From: Chloroflexota bacterium | GTDB lineage: Bacteria; Chloroflexota; Anaerolineae; Aggregatilineales; Phototrophicaceae | Direction: 5' to 3' | NCBI GenBank assembly: GCA_026707225.1 | Contig: JAPOXG010000031.1 | Coordinates: 1 to 64,000, forward strand | Length of the DNA stretch: 64,000 bases | Shown here: one piece after another, positions 8,725-17,976 of the stretch | How the letters are laid out: each line of letters opens with the position of its first letter | Numbering within the stretch: the first letter of the stretch is position 1 | Program-made: the position numbers and the translations under genes | The notes under the pieces: generated by a model | What the model was told of the DNA's origin: nothing | The model's input: the letters and a program-made list of their open reading frames with translations, nothing else | Database searches by the model: none

Positions 8725-9908
8725 TGCTTGATTTCAGCGACCTAGGTGTTGTCGATGTACATTGCCACCCTTATACGCGTATGGACAGGCTCAGCCCCGA
8801 CCAGTGGGTGGATGAGGTTTCCTTTGGCGGCGGCTCAGCGGAATACTTGCGAGCCGGCGGAATCGCGGTTGATGACAACGCTTTGGCGACCTTGCAGCGA
8901 GTCAAGCGCGATACCCTTTACTTTCGCTATATGTTGCGGCGATTGGCCGAATATTTTCAGGTGGACGCGACAGTGGATGCGGTGGTTGAAGCGCGCAATC
9001 GCGCCATCGCCGACGACGGATACGCCGCCTACGCGCGCAACCTGCATCAAGCCGGCGGCATCGAAACGCTGATCGTGGACGATGGTCATCCGCTGCCGCA
9101 GGTCAATCTCGAGCGCTTCCGCGCTGAGGTAGGCGTCGAAATCGTGCCAATCTTCCGCATTGAAGCGCTGATACAAAAACTCCTTGATGAAGACGGCGGC
9201 TGGGCGGAGTTTCAGCGCGCATACGATGAGGGGATCGCACTGGCATTGAGCGACGGGGGATACAAAGGACTGAAGTCCATCATCGCTTACCGCACCGGAC
9301 TTGATATTGACCCCGGCAGCCGCTCAGCCGATCAAGGCATGATCGCTCTCGAGAAAATTCGCCGCGCCCGCGGGCGAGGAGGCGATGCGATCAAGAACCT
9401 GCGCGATCATCTCTTCTGCCGCGCCATTGAGCGCTGCATCGACTTTGACCTGCCCTTCCAAGTGCATACCGGCATGGGAGATTGGGAAGTGCATCTGGCC
9501 GCTTGCCGTCCGGCGCTGCTGATGGAATTGCTGCGCTACCCGGCTTATCGCGCTTGCAAGTTCCTGCTGGTGCACACGGGTTATCCATATCAGGCCGAAG
9601 CTGGATATATCGCCAATGCGCTGCCCAATATCTGGTGCGATCTTTCCGAAGGATTGCCCTACGCTGGCAACGCGGCCAAACGCATCATCGCCGAAGTGCT
9701 GGAAATGGCGCCACCCTCTCGCATCTGCTACGGCTCCGATACCTACGGTAGTCCCGAACCCTTCTATACCAGCGCATTGCTGGGCAAACAGGCGCTGGCG
9801 CAGGCGCTGCAGGTCCTCATCAATGACCGATTCATGACTGAGGCGGAAGCGCGTCAAATCGCGAAGATGATCCTCAGCAACAATGCGCGCGAGCTTTATG
9901 GCATCTGA
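8724..9908 (+). CDS. Amidohydrolase of the FluG N-domain type
   Basis: TIM-barrel amidohydrolase, 394 aa, with the metal-binding HxH at residues 13-15 (VDVHCHP) and later ligand regions FQVHTGMGD, LLVHTGYPY and YGSDTYGSPE. The ATG shares its A with the TGA of the GS-like gene, so translation is coupled. In fungal and plant FluG/NodGS proteins such an amidohydrolase is fused in front of a glutamine-synthetase domain; here the same two modules are separate, adjacent and in the reverse order. Probable role: hydrolysis of the compound handled by the partner ligase, possibly a gamma-glutamyl or isopropylamine-type amide (inference). Confidence 0.85.
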   Translation: MLDFSDLGVVDVHCHPYTRMDRLSPDQWVDEVSFGGGSAEYLRAGGIAVDDNALATLQRVKRDTLYFRYMLRRLAEYFQVDATVDAVVEARNRAIADDGYAAYARNLHQAGGIETLIVDDGHPLPQVNLERFRAEVGVEIVPIFRIEALIQKLLDEDGGWAEFQRAYDEGIALALSDGGYKGLKSIIAYRTGLDIDPGSRSADQGMIALEKIRRARGRGGDAIKNLRDHLFCRAIERCIDFDLPFQVHTGMGDWEVHLAACRPALLMELLRYPAYRACKFLLVHTGYPYQAEAGYIANALPNIWCDLSEGLPYAGNAAKRIIAEVLEMAPPSRICYGSDTYGSPEPFYTSALLGKQALAQALQVLINDRFMTEAEARQIAKMILSNNARELYGI

Positions 9909-10011
9909 CACTGGCTAACAAGTACCTCCGTTATCTGCTGAGGAGCGACAATACCTTCCCGGTGCTTAATTCGGATCCAGCCGCCCGACCTTCAGCCGGC
10001 TCGCGCTGCCC

Positions 10012-12087
10012 TCAATGGCGGATGACATCCACGGAATCGGCGCCGACCACGCGCGGCTCGCCTTGCAGCCCCAGCGCGTCAATGGTGACATGCCCTTTAT
10101 CCCACAGCACGATTCCCGCTTCCAAAGATTCCAGGTGGACACCCTTCTCCGCAATGTCCAGCGACAATGCGGACGCCTCAGGACCATGATAAGCGCCTAC
10201 CCACAGGTCAGCAGCGGGGATGGCCGCCAGCCAGGCGGGATTGCCGCCGCAAGACAAGCGAGCTCTCCCCAGCTCAATCAGACCCGAGCGACTCTCAAGG
10301 GCAACGGGGGACGCCAGCATGGGGTAGCCGAGTTTCGCCTCGCCAGCCCAACGCCGCTGGATCCGCCAGCGCATCAGATCGACATCCATTCCAAGCGCGA
10401 TATCGTCGCGGCGATAAGCCAGACGCCATTCCCGTTCGTTGGCGCCATCAAAGGTTTGCGCGTCGTCCAGCTCTTCATCAAGCTGCCCGGCGGCGAACGC
10501 CTCGTGCAAGTCTTTGCCGCTGCCGAATCGACTTCTAGCCGCGACCTCGACGAAGAAACCGCTGCGGACATAGCCCTGGAAAAACGCGCCGGGATTCGCC
10601 AACTCCCAAAAGGTCTTGGCTGGTCCGCGATAGTTGTACATCTCTAGCGCCAGACAGCCGCTTCGCTCCTTTATGATTATGGGCGCCTCCGCCCCCAGCC
10701 GCGCGCGAGAGAGCGGTCGAATCAGGACATAGACATCACCGCATGCCACTACAATTGTTGAGCCCTCAGGAACATGCGCCGGCAGGTCGCCGATGGATAT
10801 TCCATCGACCCAAATCTCATCGACGTCGTCCGCGCTGCTCCAGATCAAGGCGGCTTTGGCGCTAAAGCAGCGAGACCAAGCGTTCAATTCGCGAGAAGTA
10901 TACAGACCGAATGCGCGTGGACCCGCGAGCATGCCGCGAAAACTGCCTTCATCGCGGAAGACCTGATCGCTCGATCGTGAAGGCGTGGTTCGGAAGTCCC
11001 CCAGCCATTTGTCATTGATCAAATAGCGCGAGAAGATCACGCCCGGTTTGGGCTTGTTCGGTCGTCTGTATTGAATCGAGAAGACGTTCGACTGATTGCT
11101 GATGAAGCGGTTCGACTGAGTCGCCAGCTCTTGCGTCGCGACGCCGAAGCTGAATGCAGCATCCAGGTAGCTGCTGATCACGACGCCCGCGCCGGCATCG
11201 GATGTTTCGCTGACTTGCAGCGGGATGGGGCGCTGCCTCCGCACCGTCTCAAGCCAGGCCGGGAGGAGGCCCTCATCTATCTTCCCAGCGAAAACGGAGG
11301 CTTCGGCCGCCGTCGCGCAGACCAAAGATGGATAATAGGCGCGGCAGTGCGGCGGCGCCAGGCGGCCCGTTTCCGGATGCAGGCGCAAAGCGACGCTCAA
11401 GCCGATGCGCGCTATGATGAGCCGCGCGAGCAAGCTGGCTTGCGCCTGTTCCGAAAGCGCGACGATCTTGTGCAGCGCTTCGATCAGCACAAAGGAATAG
11501 GTTGGGCTGTTGTACTCATGCGGGATGCCGCTTTCATCAATGACGCTCAGCCACGCGCGAAGTTTCGCCGCGCCGCGCTCCGTATATTCCGGCAGGTTCA
11601 AGAGTTGACCGCCTAGGAGTGAATTGGCAATGTCCTGCGCTACGATGTTCGAATACTTCGGGGACACATCAATTCGGCGGATTGCGTCCAAGCCCAGGCG
11701 GATGCGCGCCCGCGCTCGCTCAACGAGGTCGCCAGACAAGCGCTCCGATCGATTCAGCAATAAGGGAATCAGGCGAATGAGCACAAATTGCACGGCATTC
11801 AAGTCTTCAACCGCTTCGTCTTCCTGCTCCCACCTGAAGTTGCCACAGTGAGGCGAGCGCCTATCGGTATCCTGGCAATCCAGGACGGCATGGATGACCG
11901 CTTCGGCGCGCTCAATCTCGGCTGTAGACCCGCGCTCAATCAGTGCGACAGCATACTCAGCGGATATCCACGCGGAATGAAACAGGCCATTGTCGATTGT
12001 CGCAGCCACCAACTGAACTTCGGGGTCGTAGACGAGCGGCGCAGCGTCATCCGCTCGCGGAAAAATGTCGGCCGGTTCCAGCATCAT
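10012..12087 (-). CDS. Large protein of unknown function, possible alpha/alpha-toroid polysaccharide lyase-like
   Basis: A 691-aa protein starting at ATG 12087 (or 12084) after AAGGAG. The family is not recognised with certainty. The N-terminal ~330 residues are helical, with repeated hydrophobic/Arg-Ala patterns suggestive of an alpha/alpha toroid, and the remainder is rich in beta-type segments. That two-part build occurs in heparinase II/III-like and other polysaccharide lyases, but no catalytic Tyr/His/Asn set was confirmed. There is no signal peptide. It is the last gene of the operon with sulfatase and importer, which makes a role in breaking down an imported sulfated oligosaccharide plausible. 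Other toroid enzymes (GH88, GH105, epimerases) are alternatives. Confidence 0.6.
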   Translation of the reverse strand: MMLEPADIFPRADDAAPLVYDPEVQLVAATIDNGLFHSAWISAEYAVALIERGSTAEIERAEAVIHAVLDCQDTDRRSPHCGNFRWEQEDEAVEDLNAVQFVLIRLIPLLLNRSERLSGDLVERARARIRLGLDAIRRIDVSPKYSNIVAQDIANSLLGGQLLNLPEYTERGAAKLRAWLSVIDESGIPHEYNSPTYSFVLIEALHKIVALSEQAQASLLARLIIARIGLSVALRLHPETGRLAPPHCRAYYPSLVCATAAEASVFAGKIDEGLLPAWLETVRRQRPIPLQVSETSDAGAGVVISSYLDAAFSFGVATQELATQSNRFISNQSNVFSIQYRRPNKPKPGVIFSRYLINDKWLGDFRTTPSRSSDQVFRDEGSFRGMLAGPRAFGLYTSRELNAWSRCFSAKAALIWSSADDVDEIWVDGISIGDLPAHVPEGSTIVVACGDVYVLIRPLSRARLGAEAPIIIKERSGCLALEMYNYRGPAKTFWELANPGAFFQGYVRSGFFVEVAARSRFGSGKDLHEAFAAGQLDEELDDAQTFDGANEREWRLAYRRDDIALGMDVDLMRWRIQRRWAGEAKLGYPMLASPVALESRSGLIELGRARLSCGGNPAWLAAIPAADLWVGAYHGPEASALSLDIAEKGVHLESLEAGIVLWDKGHVTIDALGLQGEPRVVGADSVDVIRH

Positions 12088-12117
12088 TCGCGCTCCTTTC
12101 GCGCAAAACGCGCAGGA

Positions 12118-13191
12118 TTATCTCTTCGTCGTCGACCCAATCGCTTCAAAACCTTGCAGGTCAAGCTCCTCAGCAAAATGGCAGGCCACCCAGCGATCCT
12201 TGGCGATTTCACGAACCACCGGTTCTTCATGGCGACAGCGGTCCTCGGCATAAGGACAGCGCGGCTGAAAATAGCATCCGCTCGGCGGATTGCTCGGGTC
12301 GGCGACTTCTCCCTCGAGGCGTATTCGAGCGCCCTTATTCCGCAGGCGCGGATCCGGCTTGGGCACGGCCGACAGCAGCGCTTCGGTATAGGGGTGCAGC
12401 GGATTTCTGAACAGATCTTCGGTCGCCGCCAGCTCAACGATTTTGCCGACATACATCACAGCGACGCGATGGCTGATATGTTCCACCACGCTCAGGTCAT
12501 GGGCGATGAACAGATAAGTCAGGTTTAATTCTTCCTGTAGATCTTGCATGAGATTCAGTATCTGCGCCTGTACCGATACATCCAGGGCGGAGACAGCTTC
12601 GTCAGCGACAATCAGCCGCGGCTTCAAGGCGAGCGCGCGGGCGATGCCGATGCGTTGTCGCTCGCCACCGCTGAAGGCGTGCGGATACCGCCGGATGTAT
12701 TCGGGCCTCAATCCAACCCGCCTCAATAGCGACGCCACCTGGTCTTCCAATTCAGATCCGCTGGCGACTTGATTCACCTTGAGCGACTCGCCAACGATCT
12801 GCAAGATCGACAGTCGCGGATTCAAAGACGAAAACGGGTCCTGAAAGATCATCCGAATCTCGCGGCGGAAGGGCCTGAGATCGCGGTTGTCCAATCCGGC
12901 TAAATCAATGCGCTCTTGCCCTTCCGCCTGATACAGAATCTGACCGGATGTCGGCTCGTAAACGCGTACAATGCAGCGGCCCGTCGTTGTCTTGCCACAG
13001 CCGGATTCACCTACGAGGCTGAGAGTCTCTCCCGGGCGGATTTGAAAGCTGACATCATGGACCGCTTTGACGAAACCGACCGTCCGGCGAAAGGCGCCTC
13101 GCCGAATGGGAAACTGCATCTGGAGATTGCGAACCTCCAACAAGGGTTCGGCGCTGCTATCCGCCGGCTGGATTTCAGAGTTGCGGTTCAA
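12118..13191 (-). CDS. Opp/Dpp-family ABC transporter ATPase (OppF-type)
   Basis: Protein of 357 aa with Walker [10 protein letters not shown] (61-69), signature FSGGERQR, Walker B LIVADEA followed by SALD, and the C-terminal GCYFQPRC extension of the oligopeptide importer group. Its start overlaps the stop of the OppD-type gene by 4 bp. Fifth of the six importer/sulfatase genes read from the promoter near 19.97 kb; the large unknown gene follows after 30 bp. Confidence 0.93.
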   Translation of the reverse strand: MNRNSEIQPADSSAEPLLEVRNLQMQFPIRRGAFRRTVGFVKAVHDVSFQIRPGETLSLVGESGCGKTTTGRCIVRVYEPTSGQILYQAEGQERIDLAGLDNRDLRPFRREIRMIFQDPFSSLNPRLSILQIVGESLKVNQVASGSELEDQVASLLRRVGLRPEYIRRYPHAFSGGERQRIGIARALALKPRLIVADEAVSALDVSVQAQILNLMQDLQEELNLTYLFIAHDLSVVEHISHRVAVMYVGKIVELAATEDLFRNPLHPYTEALLSAVPKPDPRLRNKGARIRLEGEVADPSNPPSGCYFQPRCPYAEDRCRHEEPVVREIAKDRWVACHFAEELDLQGFEAIGSTTKR

Positions 13192-14261
13192 GGGAGCATA
13201 TCCTTGTTGTTCGGCGCTTCCTCCGCGGTCGAATAAAGCAGGCAGCGAACGCTGTGCTTGCCGCTAATTACTTGGCGAGGCGGGTCTATTCGGTTGCACT
13301 GTTCAGCGATGAAATCGTCGCAGCGCGGATGAAAAGGACAGCCATTCGGGCGGTCAAATGGATGCGGAACGGCGCCCTTTATCGAGTAGAGCCTTCGATT
13401 ATCGCGGCTGTCGTAGCGAGGAATGGATTGCAAAAGCGCGCGCGTATAAGGATGCTTGGCGTCATGGAAGATGGAATCAACATCGCCGCTTTCCACATCC
13501 CGGCCGAGATACATGACCACAACTTCGTCGGCGATTTCGGCGACCACCCCCAGATCATGTGTGATGAAAAGCACGGACATGCCGCTGTCCTGCTGCAAGT
13601 CACGAATGAGGTCGAGAATATTCGCCTGCGTCGTGACGTCCAAAGCGGTGGTCGGTTCATCGGCGATCAGCAGCTGAGGCTCGCAAGCCAGCGCAATCGC
13701 GATCATGGCGCGCTGGCGCATACCGCCGGATAGCTCGAAGGAATAGGCGTCCAGCTGTTCGCTGGCTCGTGGAATGCCGACCAGGTCAAGCATGTAGGCC
13801 GCCCGTTTGCGCGCTTCCTGCCGCGTCACCGGCAGGTGCAGCAAAATCGCTTCCATGATTTGGCTGCCAATGGTATGCACCGGGCTCAGTGAGGACATGG
13901 GCTCTTGAAAGATCATGCTAATCTCGCCGCCGCGAATACGGCGAATCTCGCGCCCTCTGGGATTCATCTCGGCCAAGTCGATCGTATCGCCATTGCGCTG
14001 CTGGAAGAGAATCTCGCCGCCGACGATCGCTCCTGGGTTGGGCACGATGCGCAAGATGGAGCGCGCCGTCACCGATTTGCCGCAGCCAGATTCCCCCACC
14101 ACACACAGCGTCTGGCCTCGCTTCAGCGAAAGGTTGACGCCATCAACCGCCCTGACGACGCCCTCATCGGCGAAGAAATGCGTCTTCAGCTTCCTGACCT
14201 CGAGCAAGCGCTCGGCGTCCTCCGCGCCGGTCGCCTCAAGTCTGGTATGGGTCGGCTGCAT
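13188..14261 (-). CDS. Opp/Dpp-family ABC transporter ATPase (OppD-type)
   Basis: Protein of 357 aa with Walker [11 protein letters not shown] (56-65), signature LSGGMRQR, Walker [13 protein letters not shown] and the C-terminal GCPFHPRC extension. Its first 26 bp overlap the end of the OppC-type permease gene; it pairs with the OppF-type ATPase. All nucleotide-binding motifs are intact. Confidence 0.93.
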   Translation of the reverse strand: MQPTHTRLEATGAEDAERLLEVRKLKTHFFADEGVVRAVDGVNLSLKRGQTLCVVGESGCGKSVTARSILRIVPNPGAIVGGEILFQQRNGDTIDLAEMNPRGREIRRIRGGEISMIFQEPMSSLSPVHTIGSQIMEAILLHLPVTRQEARKRAAYMLDLVGIPRASEQLDAYSFELSGGMRQRAMIAIALACEPQLLIADEPTTALDVTTQANILDLIRDLQQDSGMSVLFITHDLGVVAEIADEVVVMYLGRDVESGDVDSIFHDAKHPYTRALLQSIPRYDSRDNRRLYSIKGAVPHPFDRPNGCPFHPRCDDFIAEQCNRIDPPRQVISGKHSVRCLLYSTAEEAPNNKDMLP

Positions 14262-15396
14262 CTCTCAAACCATCTCCCAAGAAATTCATGCCTAGTACCG
14301 CGACAACGACCGCCAATCCCGGAAAAAGCAGCCAAGGCGCCGTGGCGATGGAGCGAACATTCTGCGCCTCTTGCAGCAGAACGCCCCAACTGACGACGGG
14401 GGGCCGCAGCCCGATGCCCAGGAAACTGAGCGCTGTCTCGGCCAGGATCATGCCGGGAATCGCCAAGGTGACCGAGGCGATGATATGACTCGTCATGGAA
14501 GGCGCCATGTGCCGCAGGATGATCTGCATTTCCCGTACGCCATCCAAGCGCGCCGCGATAACGAAATCCTCGGTTTTGAGCGAGAGAAAGCGGCCGCGCA
14601 CCTCGCGCGCGAGTGTTGTCCAGCCGATTAAAGACAACAGCACGGTGATGGCAAAATAGACGCGCACCGGCGGCCAGGTCAGCGGTATGGCGGCTGACAA
14701 ACCCATCCACAGCGGAATCGTCGGCAAGGAGCGCAGAATCTCGATGGTTCGCTGGATCAAGTTATCCACCAAACCGCCATAATAACCGGAGATGCCGCCC
14801 AGAATCACGCCCAGCAGCAGGCTCAATCCGACGCCAACCAAGCCGACCGACATCGACACCCGGGTGCCATAAATCGTTCGGCTAAGCACATCACGCCCCA
14901 GGCGATCGGTCCCAATGAGGTGAACCGGATCGCCATATCGCGCCGCGCCGATCAGATGGCGGTCTAAAGTGAATATGCCCCACAGCTTGTATGCTTCGCC
15001 GCGCACAAACAATCCAACTGGAAAGACGACGGATTCGTCGAGGACATAGGTGCGCTTGTAAGATTCTTGATCGACCTGCACCTTGTGGCCGTAGACATGC
15101 GGAAAGAAGCGCCAGCCGGCTTCGGTCTGTTGGAAGAGCTGTATGCTTTGCGGCGGCAGAAAGGTGTGTTGCGCGCTATAGGTCCCGGCTGAATAAGGCG
15201 CGATAAACTCAGCGAATAGCGCCACCAGATAATAGAGCGCGGTGACGGCGCCGGCGAACATCGCCAACCGGTGTTTGCGGAACTTCCACCAAATCAACTG
15301 CCATTGATTGGCGACGACGACGCGCGTGTCTGATTGGATCCCGGCCACCTGATCAGATTGCATGTCGACTGGAGGACGACTTGAAGCGCTGGTCAT
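14236..15396 (-). CDS. Opp-family ABC transporter permease (OppC-type) with long extracytoplasmic insert
   Basis: Permease of 386 aa, about 90-100 residues longer than ordinary DppC. The first membrane helix is at about 47-66. The conserved LIGTDRLGRDVLSR signature begins only at 160, so residues ~70-158 form an inserted extracytoplasmic segment. The EAA loop follows in the C-terminal half (FVIAARLDG, then HMAPSMTSH). This long form occurs among family-5 importers of Chloroflexota and Thermotogae, some of which carry oligosaccharides (general knowledge); that fits the sulfatase upstream. Its start overlaps the OppB-type stop by 4 bp. Confidence 0.9.
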   Translation of the reverse strand: MTSASSRPPVDMQSDQVAGIQSDTRVVVANQWQLIWWKFRKHRLAMFAGAVTALYYLVALFAEFIAPYSAGTYSAQHTFLPPQSIQLFQQTEAGWRFFPHVYGHKVQVDQESYKRTYVLDESVVFPVGLFVRGEAYKLWGIFTLDRHLIGAARYGDPVHLIGTDRLGRDVLSRTIYGTRVSMSVGLVGVGLSLLLGVILGGISGYYGGLVDNLIQRTIEILRSLPTIPLWMGLSAAIPLTWPPVRVYFAITVLLSLIGWTTLAREVRGRFLSLKTEDFVIAARLDGVREMQIILRHMAPSMTSHIIASVTLAIPGMILAETALSFLGIGLRPPVVSWGVLLQEAQNVRSIATAPWLLFPGLAVVVAVLGMNFLGDGLRDAADPYQT

Positions 15397-16370
15397 TGGA
15401 GCTGTATCCTGGGATCAATCCATGCCAGCAGAATATCGGAAACCAGCGTGCCGATGATGGTGAGCACGCTGACGAGCAAGATGAGGCTGCCAGCCAGATA
15501 CATGTCCTGCGCTTGCAGTGAACGGTACAGCAGGGGGCCCGTCGTTTGCAGATTCAATACGATCGAAGTAATCGCCGAGCCGGAAACCAGCGCCGGGAAG
15601 ACCCAGGCGACCGCGCTCACCAAGGGGTTCAGCGCCACGCGAACCGGGTACTTGAATAGCAGTCTCAATTCCGACAGCCCGCGCGCGCGAGCGGCATCCA
15701 CATAGAGCTTGGACAACTCATCCAGCAGGTTGGCGCGCATCACGCGAATCAGCGCCGCTGTGCCCGATGTCCCGAGGATAATCACCGGCAGCCAAATGTG
15801 GCTGAGCATATCGAGCATGCGTTCCAGCGTCCATGGGGCGTCGATGAATTCGGGCGAGAACAGCCCGCCGACGCTCTGCCCAAAATAGCGGAAGGCGATG
15901 TACATCAGCACCAAAGCCAAGAGGAAATTCGGAATCGCCAAACCAATGAATCCGACAACGGTCACCAGGTAATCGCCGATGGTGTATTGCTTGACGGCAG
16001 AGTAGATGCCGATGGGTATAGCGACGACCCAGATGAAAGCCAGCGTGAACAAGGAAATGACCATGGTCAAGCCAAGCCGCTCCCAGATTAGATCGCTGAC
16101 GGGCCGGTTCCATTCGAAGGAATCGCCAAAGTCGCCACGCGCAATGATGCCGCTGATCCACTTCCAGTACTGAACGTAGATGGGTTCGTCCAGCCCATAT
16201 CGTTCGCGCAAGGCATCCACCTGGGCTTGATCAATCGTCTCTTCCGCTTTGCTTATGAGGGACGCGAGGAAGTCGCCCGGCGGCAGCTGGATGACCAAAA
16301 AGGCAATGACCGAGACGACCAGCAGCGTCGGAATCAGGTAAACAATGCGCCGCGCGATGTACCAGATCAT
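15393..16370 (-). CDS. Opp-family ABC transporter permease (OppB-type)
   Basis: Inner-membrane permease, 325 aa. First helix at about 7-30, then the LPPGDFL segment of this family and a later EAA loop (KLYVDAARARG, then KYPVRVALNPL). It lies 31 bp downstream of the sulfatase gene and is coupled to the OppC-type permease. With the solute-binding protein, OppC-type permease and two ATPases it gives a complete importer. Confidence 0.92.
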   Translation of the reverse strand: MIWYIARRIVYLIPTLLVVSVIAFLVIQLPPGDFLASLISKAEETIDQAQVDALRERYGLDEPIYVQYWKWISGIIARGDFGDSFEWNRPVSDLIWERLGLTMVISLFTLAFIWVVAIPIGIYSAVKQYTIGDYLVTVVGFIGLAIPNFLLALVLMYIAFRYFGQSVGGLFSPEFIDAPWTLERMLDMLSHIWLPVIILGTSGTAALIRVMRANLLDELSKLYVDAARARGLSELRLLFKYPVRVALNPLVSAVAWVFPALVSGSAITSIVLNLQTTGPLLYRSLQAQDMYLAGSLILLVSVLTIIGTLVSDILLAWIDPRIQLQ

Positions 16371-16401
16371 CGGTCAGGTAAGCCTCGACGACTGCACGAG
16401 T

Positions 16402-17811
16402 CTAATAGCCCGCGTTCTGATAATCGGGAGCCGCGTTCGGTCCGTAACCCAATTCACCACGGCGCGCGCGGAATTCAGCAAGGACATCCCGATAACGAGA
16501 ATCCGTCACAAAGTTGATGGTTTCTTCCGGATTTCGCGACAAGTCAAACAGGACTTCTGGCATGTCGCGCCCATAATACTGATACTTGAGATGATCGCGT
16601 TTGATCATCAAATTCTCATATCGATCAAAGCTTTCTTCATGTCCCAGATGCGTGCCGCCGTAATGCGAAATGGTCTCGTTATTCCAATTCGCGCCCTTCC
16701 CGTTCAGCAGCGGCGCCAAGCTGCGGCTGTCCAAGCCGTCAACCGCCGGCACATCGGTCAATTCACAAATCGTCGCGAACAGATCGCAGAGGTTGACATT
16801 CTCTTCGACCACGCGCCCGGCCTGGGCGCCGCCGGGCAGACGGATGATCAAGGGCGCCTTGACACTGCCCTCAAAGAACTTGGTCTTCTCCCATAGCGCG
16901 TGCTCACCCAGCATCTCGCCATGATCGCTGGTGTAGATGATGAGCCAATCGTCCAGCTTTTGGCCTACATGTTCCAGCGCCGCCAGCACTTTCCCATAGT
17001 CCTCGTCAATCCCCTCAACCATGCCATAATAAGCCGCCGTCGCCCGGCGTATTTCGCGCTCGCTGACATCCACCCCGGGCGTGACCGCTCGGCTGCTGAG
17101 AAACGGGTGCTCAAAAGCGCATTCATCAAGGTACGGTCTGACGCGGTTCAGATAATAGGTGAACTTCTCGTGGGTCGTGAGAAAGGGAACGTGAGGCCGC
17201 ACAAAGCTCACCATCAGCATCAGCGGGCGCGTCGGTGTGGCGCGGTCGTAGTAGGGATCGGAGAAGAAATTCTCAATAAAGCGAAGGGCGCCATCCAGCG
17301 TGTAAGCGTCGTGCCCGTTGATTGGCCCCTGCCCGATGCCGGCGCGCTTGACCTCCTTCGCCTGCGACCATTTGTGTTCGGTCGCCAGTGGCAAGTCGCG
17401 CATCGCTTCCAGATTTCGCCCCTTGATGAAGTCGTGGCGGACGCTCATGCCATCGCCGATGCGCCGCGTCCAACCCCCCATCTGATCGACGCCGTTGTGG
17501 TGAAGTTTGCCGCAAGCCACTGTGGCATAGCCATACTGAGACAGCCGCCGCGCAAAGGTCATGTGACCGGGCGCCAAGTCTTCGCCGAAGACCTCGCAGC
17601 CACATGTCCGCGGCAGCTGGCCCGCCGCCATGCTTTGCCGCGCCGGGATGCAAATTGGCGCTGGCGTGTAGGCATTGTTGAATACAACACCGGTCCGCGC
17701 CAACTGATCGAGCGCCGGCGTCCGCGCGACCGGATCCCCCTGGAATCCGGCGATGTCAGCGCGATGCTGATCGCTCATCAAGAAGAGGATGTTTGGTCGT
17801 TGGCGGCTCAC
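16402..17811 (-). CDS. Sulfatase (Cys-type, formylglycine-dependent), probably cytoplasmic
   Basis: Alkaline-phosphatase-superfamily sulfatase, 469 aa. It shows the first metal site SDQHRAD (D14), the formylglycine motif C54-I-P-A-R58 (C-x-P-x-R), and the second metal site TSDHGEMLGEH. The Cys form needs a formylglycine-generating enzyme, which is not in the window. No signal peptide precedes the start, so the enzyme should act inside the cell after import of the sulfated substrate. It lies between the solute-binding protein and the permeases of one operon. A choline-sulfatase or phosphonate-monoesterase-like activity cannot be excluded. Confidence 0.9.
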   Translation of the reverse strand: MSRQRPNILFLMSDQHRADIAGFQGDPVARTPALDQLARTGVVFNNAYTPAPICIPARQSMAAGQLPRTCGCEVFGEDLAPGHMTFARRLSQYGYATVACGKLHHNGVDQMGGWTRRIGDGMSVRHDFIKGRNLEAMRDLPLATEHKWSQAKEVKRAGIGQGPINGHDAYTLDGALRFIENFFSDPYYDRATPTRPLMLMVSFVRPHVPFLTTHEKFTYYLNRVRPYLDECAFEHPFLSSRAVTPGVDVSEREIRRATAAYYGMVEGIDEDYGKVLAALEHVGQKLDDWLIIYTSDHGEMLGEHALWEKTKFFEGSVKAPLIIRLPGGAQAGRVVEENVNLCDLFATICELTDVPAVDGLDSRSLAPLLNGKGANWNNETISHYGGTHLGHEESFDRYENLMIKRDHLKYQYYGRDMPEVLFDLSRNPEETINFVTDSRYRDVLAEFRARRGELGYGPNAAPDYQNAGY

Positions 17812-17838
17812 TCAGATCTTCCCAAATCCATGAAAATT

Positions 17839-17867
17839 GTAGGGGCGAGCCGGCGGCTCGCCCGTAC
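17839..17867. repeat. GTAGGGGCG hairpin repeat, copy 1
   Basis: Perfect 9-bp arms GGGCGAGCC and GGCTCGCCC (17843-17863) with a 3-nt loop, flanked by GTA on the left and GTAC on the right. It lies in the 165-bp gap between the solute-binding protein and sulfatase genes, within the operon, so the hairpin would be present in the mRNA. Confidence 0.85.
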
Positions 17868-17912
17868 GCGCACCTTTTATGGGACAAAGTCTGTCGGCTT
17901 TCGACAGCGAAG

Positions 17913-17940
17913 ACGGGCGTTTCAGCGAAACGCCCCTACA
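17913..17940. repeat. GTAGGGGCG hairpin repeat, copy 2 (inverted)
   Basis: Perfect arms GGGCGTTTC and GAAACGCCC (17915-17935) around AGC, followed by CTACA, so the element is inverted relative to copy 1, about 50 bp away. The inner arm bases differ from copy 1 on both sides but still pair. Two opposed copies between operon genes could attenuate transcription or protect the upstream message, giving more binding protein than sulfatase (inference). Confidence 0.85.
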
Positions 17941-17976
17941 CTTGAGCGGATACAGCGGCATTGCCCAGCGACCGCC

